Virus record (IMG/VR): IMGVR_UViG_3300042545_001134
Span: 120,600 to 184,599 of that record
Strand: one strand, 5' to 3'
DNA: 64,000 nt
From: a virus
In this document: positions 61,439 through 64,000 of the stretch, in pieces
Numbering within the stretch: the first letter of the stretch is position 1
How the letters are laid out: each line of letters begins with the position of its first letter
The notes under the pieces: generated by a model
Told to the model about the DNA's origin: nothing
Database searches by the model: none
Seen by the model: the letters and a program-made list of their open reading frames with translations, nothing else
Made by a program: the position numbers and the translations under genes

Positions 61439-61747
61439 TTATTTTATTCTGCTCTCCTCGAAGAACTCAACGATTCCGTTAATCGCCCAAACAATACCCG
61501 CAGTAAACATACCATCGAAAAAAATTGATGGTATCCAATGGATATCCAATGATGTAGTTAATCCACCAAGGGTTATTGACATGAAGAAACCGACCCACGT
61601 CGATGTACATAACATGCATGAAATTAAATCTCCAAAGAATTTTGAATTTCGTTTAATCCACTCTCTTGATTTTTCAAAGATGGAACCATAGACAAGTATT
61701 GTTGTCATTCCATATGCCATAAAAGACCATAAAAATAATGTTGCCAT
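61439..61747 (-). CDS. Membrane protein with CxxC, 102 aa
   Basis: A 102-residue protein with three hydrophobic segments (MATLFLWSFMAYGMTTILVY, TWVGFFMSITLGGLTTSL, FFDGMFTAGIVWAINGIVEF). The segment FFGDLISCMLCTSTWVGF has the C-x-x-C-x-x-x-W pattern of DUF1360-like phage and bacterial membrane proteins. Function unknown. Flanked by 34- and 46-base gaps with no clear promoter. Confidence 0.65.
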   Translation of the reverse strand: MATLFLWSFMAYGMTTILVYGSIFEKSREWIKRNSKFFGDLISCMLCTSTWVGFFMSITLGGLTTSLDIHWIPSIFFDGMFTAGIVWAINGIVEFFEESRIK

Positions 61748-61793
61748 AAGTTTTTTTATTAAAATAATACGAAAAAAATTTGACTAAACCAAA

Positions 61794-62405
61794 TTATTCG
61801 TCATATAATGATGACATATTACTACCACGCATTAATGTACCCTTCTTACCAATATTGTCGAGGGAACTTTTAAGTGAATTCAATTCGTTTGTTAGTTTAA
61901 GATTCTCTTGGGTTAATTTGTCAATTTCTTCTGTGTTGATTACTTCTTTTATAACCTCAACAATTTTTTCAACCTTAACTTCCTTAATAACCTCAACAGG
62001 TACCTCTACCTTAACTTCTTTGATTATTTCTTTTGTAATGACTTGAGTGTCACCTTTTATTTCGATAGGTACTTCTCTAACCACTTCAACGGTTACCTCT
62101 TTAATTACTTCCCTAATGACCTCAACTGGTACCTCTTTGATTACTTCCTTAATAACTTCAACAGGAACTTTAACTATCTTCTCAACAATCTTCTCTACCT
62201 CAACCTCTTTAATAACTTCTTTGATTACCTCCTTTTCAACAACCGTGGGTTCTGATTTAAACCCGTTAGGTGTCTCACCATACTTCAACAACGAAAACCC
62301 CTTATTGAATACTTGTTTGGCAAGTTTCTCAGGGTTTTCAATGTTGTTTAAATCACAATATTGTTGAAAGTCGTTATCTAACGTTAAGGAGATTTTCTTC
62401 TTCAT
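61794..62405 (-). CDS. Repeat-rich protein with helical N-terminal domain, 203 aa
   Basis: Residues 1-48 (MKKKISLTLDNDFQQYCDLN, PEKLAKQVFNKGFSLLKYG) look like a short helical or ribbon-helix-helix-type domain. Residues ~55-155 are a low-complexity array of VIKEV-x-VE units (VPVEVIKEVIKEVPVEVIRE), followed by a coiled coil (LTQENLKLTNELNSLKSSLD). The alternating Val/Glu/Lys pattern would form beta strands or an extended fibre. It overlaps the gp47-like gene start-side by 32 bases. Function unknown; odd for a recombination module. Confidence 0.65.
   Translation of the reverse strand: MKKKISLTLDNDFQQYCDLNNIENPEKLAKQVFNKGFSLLKYGETPNGFKSEPTVVEKEVIKEVIKEVEVEKIVEKIVKVPVEVIKEVIKEVPVEVIREVIKEVTVEVVREVPIEIKGDTQVITKEIIKEVKVEVPVEVIKEVKVEKIVEVIKEVINTEEIDKLTQENLKLTNELNSLKSSLDNIGKKGTLMRGSNMSSLYDE
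61930..62240 (-). repeat. Low-complexity EVIKEV-coding repeats
   Basis: In-frame short repeats encoding V-I-K-E-V / V-P-V-E units, about ten copies of a ~21-24-bp pattern with variants. Counted by eye. Confidence 0.7.
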
Positions 62406-63177
62406 TTTCTATGTCTGCAATATCTGATATTGAGAAGTGCAGGAATGGTTGTTCGTTTTTTAAATCGCGTGTTGTGTATTCGTTTGTTGGTACATCATAA
62501 ATACCATATCCGTGGTAGTTTACGGTCTCACCGAAGTTCTGTTGGATTAATGAACCAATCATTATTGCCTTACCTCCACCGGGTAAATCAAACATTTGTC
62601 TCTTATGAATATCACCACATAGAAGTAAATCTAAATCAACAAAGTTTAATGGTGAGTACGCACTTTCAAATTCAAATCCTAAGTCGGTTGACAGACCTTG
62701 AATTGGTCCGTGAAATAAACCAACGTAGAAACCTTCTTCTTTTGTGTACTCAGGTTTTTGATTGTGTTCATATAATGAATAAACAACCCAATTGATGTTG
62801 TCATCTTCATATACTCCACTATTTTTATAGTATTTAATATCCTCGTGGTTTAATAACTCAACCACAGGTGTGATACTATCTAAACGCTGTACGTTGTTCT
62901 CCAAGAAGTCATGGTTACCCGGAATGATAATAACTTTACCAATAATATCGGCAAGTTCTTTAATTAACCAAGAGGTTAACATCATTTGTTCGTTTGAAAT
63001 ATTAATCTTTTGATGTGCAATGTCTCCAGCAATTACAACTCTAATTTCAGAATAGTCATAATCCAAAACTTGTTCCTTTAAATCTTCCAATAGTAAATCA
63101 AATTGTCTCTTGTACATCTCATGGTATTGATATGTACGAATGTGCAAATCTGCAATATGTATAATCTTTTTTATCAT
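62374..63177 (-). CDS. 47: Recombination nuclease phosphoesterase subunit (T4 gp47/SbcD-like)
   Basis: A 267-residue calcineurin-like phosphoesterase: metal motifs IIHIADLHIRTYQY (D-x-H), VVIAGDIAHQK (G-D), VIIIPGNHDFLENN (G-N-H-D), VGLFHGPIQGL (H) and LLLCGDIHKRQMF (G-D-I-H). This matches Mre11/SbcD/gp47. It is shorter than cellular SbcD (~400) but near T4 gp47 in core size. It acts with the gp46-like ATPase on DNA ends. ATGA overlap with the upstream nuclease gene, so it is co-expressed with it. Confidence 0.92.
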   Translation of the reverse strand: MIKKIIHIADLHIRTYQYHEMYKRQFDLLLEDLKEQVLDYDYSEIRVVIAGDIAHQKINISNEQMMLTSWLIKELADIIGKVIIIPGNHDFLENNVQRLDSITPVVELLNHEDIKYYKNSGVYEDDNINWVVYSLYEHNQKPEYTKEEGFYVGLFHGPIQGLSTDLGFEFESAYSPLNFVDLDLLLCGDIHKRQMFDLPGGGKAIMIGSLIQQNFGETVNYHGYGIYDVPTNEYTTRDLKNEQPFLHFSISDIADIENEEENLLNVR

Positions 63178-63974
63178 TTCTTTTTCATGTATTGTTTAAC
63201 ATTCATTTGTAATATTGATTGGGTAACTTCAAATGGTACCTTAAACTCTTCAAATGTACCATCGTCTTTTAATAAAACAACAACACAACCCAATAATTTT
63301 GTTAGGTCAAATTTAGTACCCTGTAACATTTTAATTAACAACTTACCGTATAATGGTAATTGAATAAAATAATGTGTTAATGCCGTATCGTAATAATTTT
63401 CAAACGGATGTATCATCTTACCTGTGTAAGGTTGGATTTTAAAGTTCTTTGGTTGATTTGTTTTCCAATCCGTAACAACGATACCAAAACCATCTTGTGT
63501 TTTGTTCATCATCAACCACACTTTATCTGGTTGACCTGTGTAACCTAATTCAGGGTCACCAAGTACAAGTTCCGTGTCTAATAATACCGCATTTCTCTCG
63601 GTCATTAAATCTAAGAACTTATTACCAGCACCAATCATCGAATCACTCTTAATAATTTGACTGTTATCACAATTAAAGATTGGTTCTCTAACTTGTTTAT
63701 AGTCTCCATACCTTGTGATGGTTTCGGTTTCTAACAAATAGTGAACACGACTACCCATATTGGTTGAGTAATCTCCCGATGCCTTCCATTGCTCCAGTAA
63801 TTCCCTTTGTTTATTTAAATCACCTTTGGCCATTTGAAGTGATTTTGTTTCAGCGTCAAATGGTACATAAAAATTCTTTATTACTTTAGAAACTGAAGGA
63901 AAGTTACTTTTAATAACACCATCGGTATCCTTCATATAATAAATGTGGTCCTCTTCAATGAATGTGAGTTCCAT
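63174..63974 (-). CDS. PD-(D/E)XK nuclease, RecB/Cas4-type
   Basis: A 266-residue protein. RecB-type motifs: MGSRVHYLLETET (G-x-x-x-H), GYTGQPDKVWLM (catalytic Asp), GIVVTDWKTNQPK (D-x-K with Asp and Lys), and YFIQLPLYGKLL (Q-x-x-x-Y). The motif set predicts DNA exonuclease or endonuclease activity, consistent with its place beside gp46/gp47-like genes. The frame stays open to the window edge before ATG 63974, so an upstream start cannot be excluded, but MELTFIEEDHIYYM looks like a natural beginning. Family secure, substrate unknown. Confidence 0.85.
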   Translation of the reverse strand: MELTFIEEDHIYYMKDTDGVIKSNFPSVSKVIKNFYVPFDAETKSLQMAKGDLNKQRELLEQWKASGDYSTNMGSRVHYLLETETITRYGDYKQVREPIFNCDNSQIIKSDSMIGAGNKFLDLMTERNAVLLDTELVLGDPELGYTGQPDKVWLMMNKTQDGFGIVVTDWKTNQPKNFKIQPYTGKMIHPFENYYDTALTHYFIQLPLYGKLLIKMLQGTKFDLTKLLGCVVVLLKDDGTFEEFKVPFEVTQSILQMNVKQYMKKK

Positions 63975-64000
63975 TTCCTGTCTTCTAATCTCAAGAGCAT
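63975..64000. other. Window edge
   Basis: The last 26 bases contain a minus-strand TGA near 63992 in one frame and an ATG at 63998-64000 in another. The upstream neighbour of the nuclease gene may end here, but too little sequence remains to define it. Confidence 0.3.

Noticed and set aside
1-64000. tRNA, rRNA, integrase, transposase or attachment site
   Set aside because: No cloverleaf-sized non-coding gap and no such protein was seen; gaps over 130 bases were all inspected and are explained by small genes or control regions.

Overview
The window looks like part of a large, AT-rich tailed dsDNA phage genome of T4-like (myovirus) type that infects a Bacteroidota (probably Flavobacteriia-like) host. 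Phage evidence: homologues of the T4 gp46/gp47 recombination nuclease pair, a phage Dam methylase, a phage sigma factor and ClpP, more than 30 kb of tail-fibre and receptor-binding-type proteins, tightly packed genes with TAATG or ATGA junctions, and almost everything on one strand. Host evidence: a Bacteroidota-type promoter (TTTG-N19-TACATTTG) before the sigma gene, a histone-H1-like small protein of the kind common in Bacteroidota, a signal peptide ending AFSQ, and little use of Shine-Dalgarno sequences. No integrase, tRNA, rRNA, CRISPR array or insertion sequence was seen.

Layout. (1) 1-11370, minus: one open reading frame of at least 3,790 codons that runs off the left edge, a giant repetitive tail-fibre/adhesin protein. 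(2) 11467-14437: a plus-strand GNAT-like acetyltransferase, a 49-aa ORF, a 637-aa protein with an ATP-grasp-like half, a Cys-rich 92-aa protein and a 37-aa microprotein. (3) 14434-26202, minus: a sugar/glycan cassette with a NodU/CmcH carbamoyltransferase, UDP-sugar dehydrogenase, two SGNH-type hydrolases, glycosyltransferases, a radical SAM enzyme, two GT7-type galactosyltransferases that each carry an inserted LamG lectin domain, and a methyltransferase. (4) 26222-40892, minus: a tandem array of eleven LamG-domain proteins plus fibrinogen-like domains. (5) 40898-44850: three more fibre proteins. (6) 44912-47780: glutaredoxin-like protein, thioredoxin, AAA ATPase, a small protein, Dam. (7) 47924-48711: the main plus-strand pair, a membrane microprotein and a 212-aa protein. 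(8) 48674-54057: small proteins, the histone-H1-like protein, acidic and structural-type proteins, and an amidase-fold protein with degenerate zinc ligands. (9) 54023-58510: a four-helix membrane protein with a likely -1 frameshift extension, a sigma-70 factor, a spanin-like overlapping pair and ClpP. (10) 58548-63974: recombination module (gp46-like ATPase, gp47-like phosphoesterase, RecB/Cas4-type nuclease) with small accessory genes.

How the parts may work together (inference): the glycan cassette sits directly beside the lectin array and two of its transferases contain the same lectin fold, so a plausible model is phage-directed glycosylation of virion fibres, or of host surface glycans, coupled to lectin-type receptor binding. 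A recurring TATTTAT element stands before many structural genes and may be the late promoter. The sigma gene instead has a host-type promoter, which suggests an early-to-late switch.

The most notable observations are the A_AAA_AAG slippery site followed at once by a stop and a 69-codon -1 frame at 54232-54238, the lectin insertions inside GT7 enzymes, the eleven-gene lectin array, and the TATTTAT motif.
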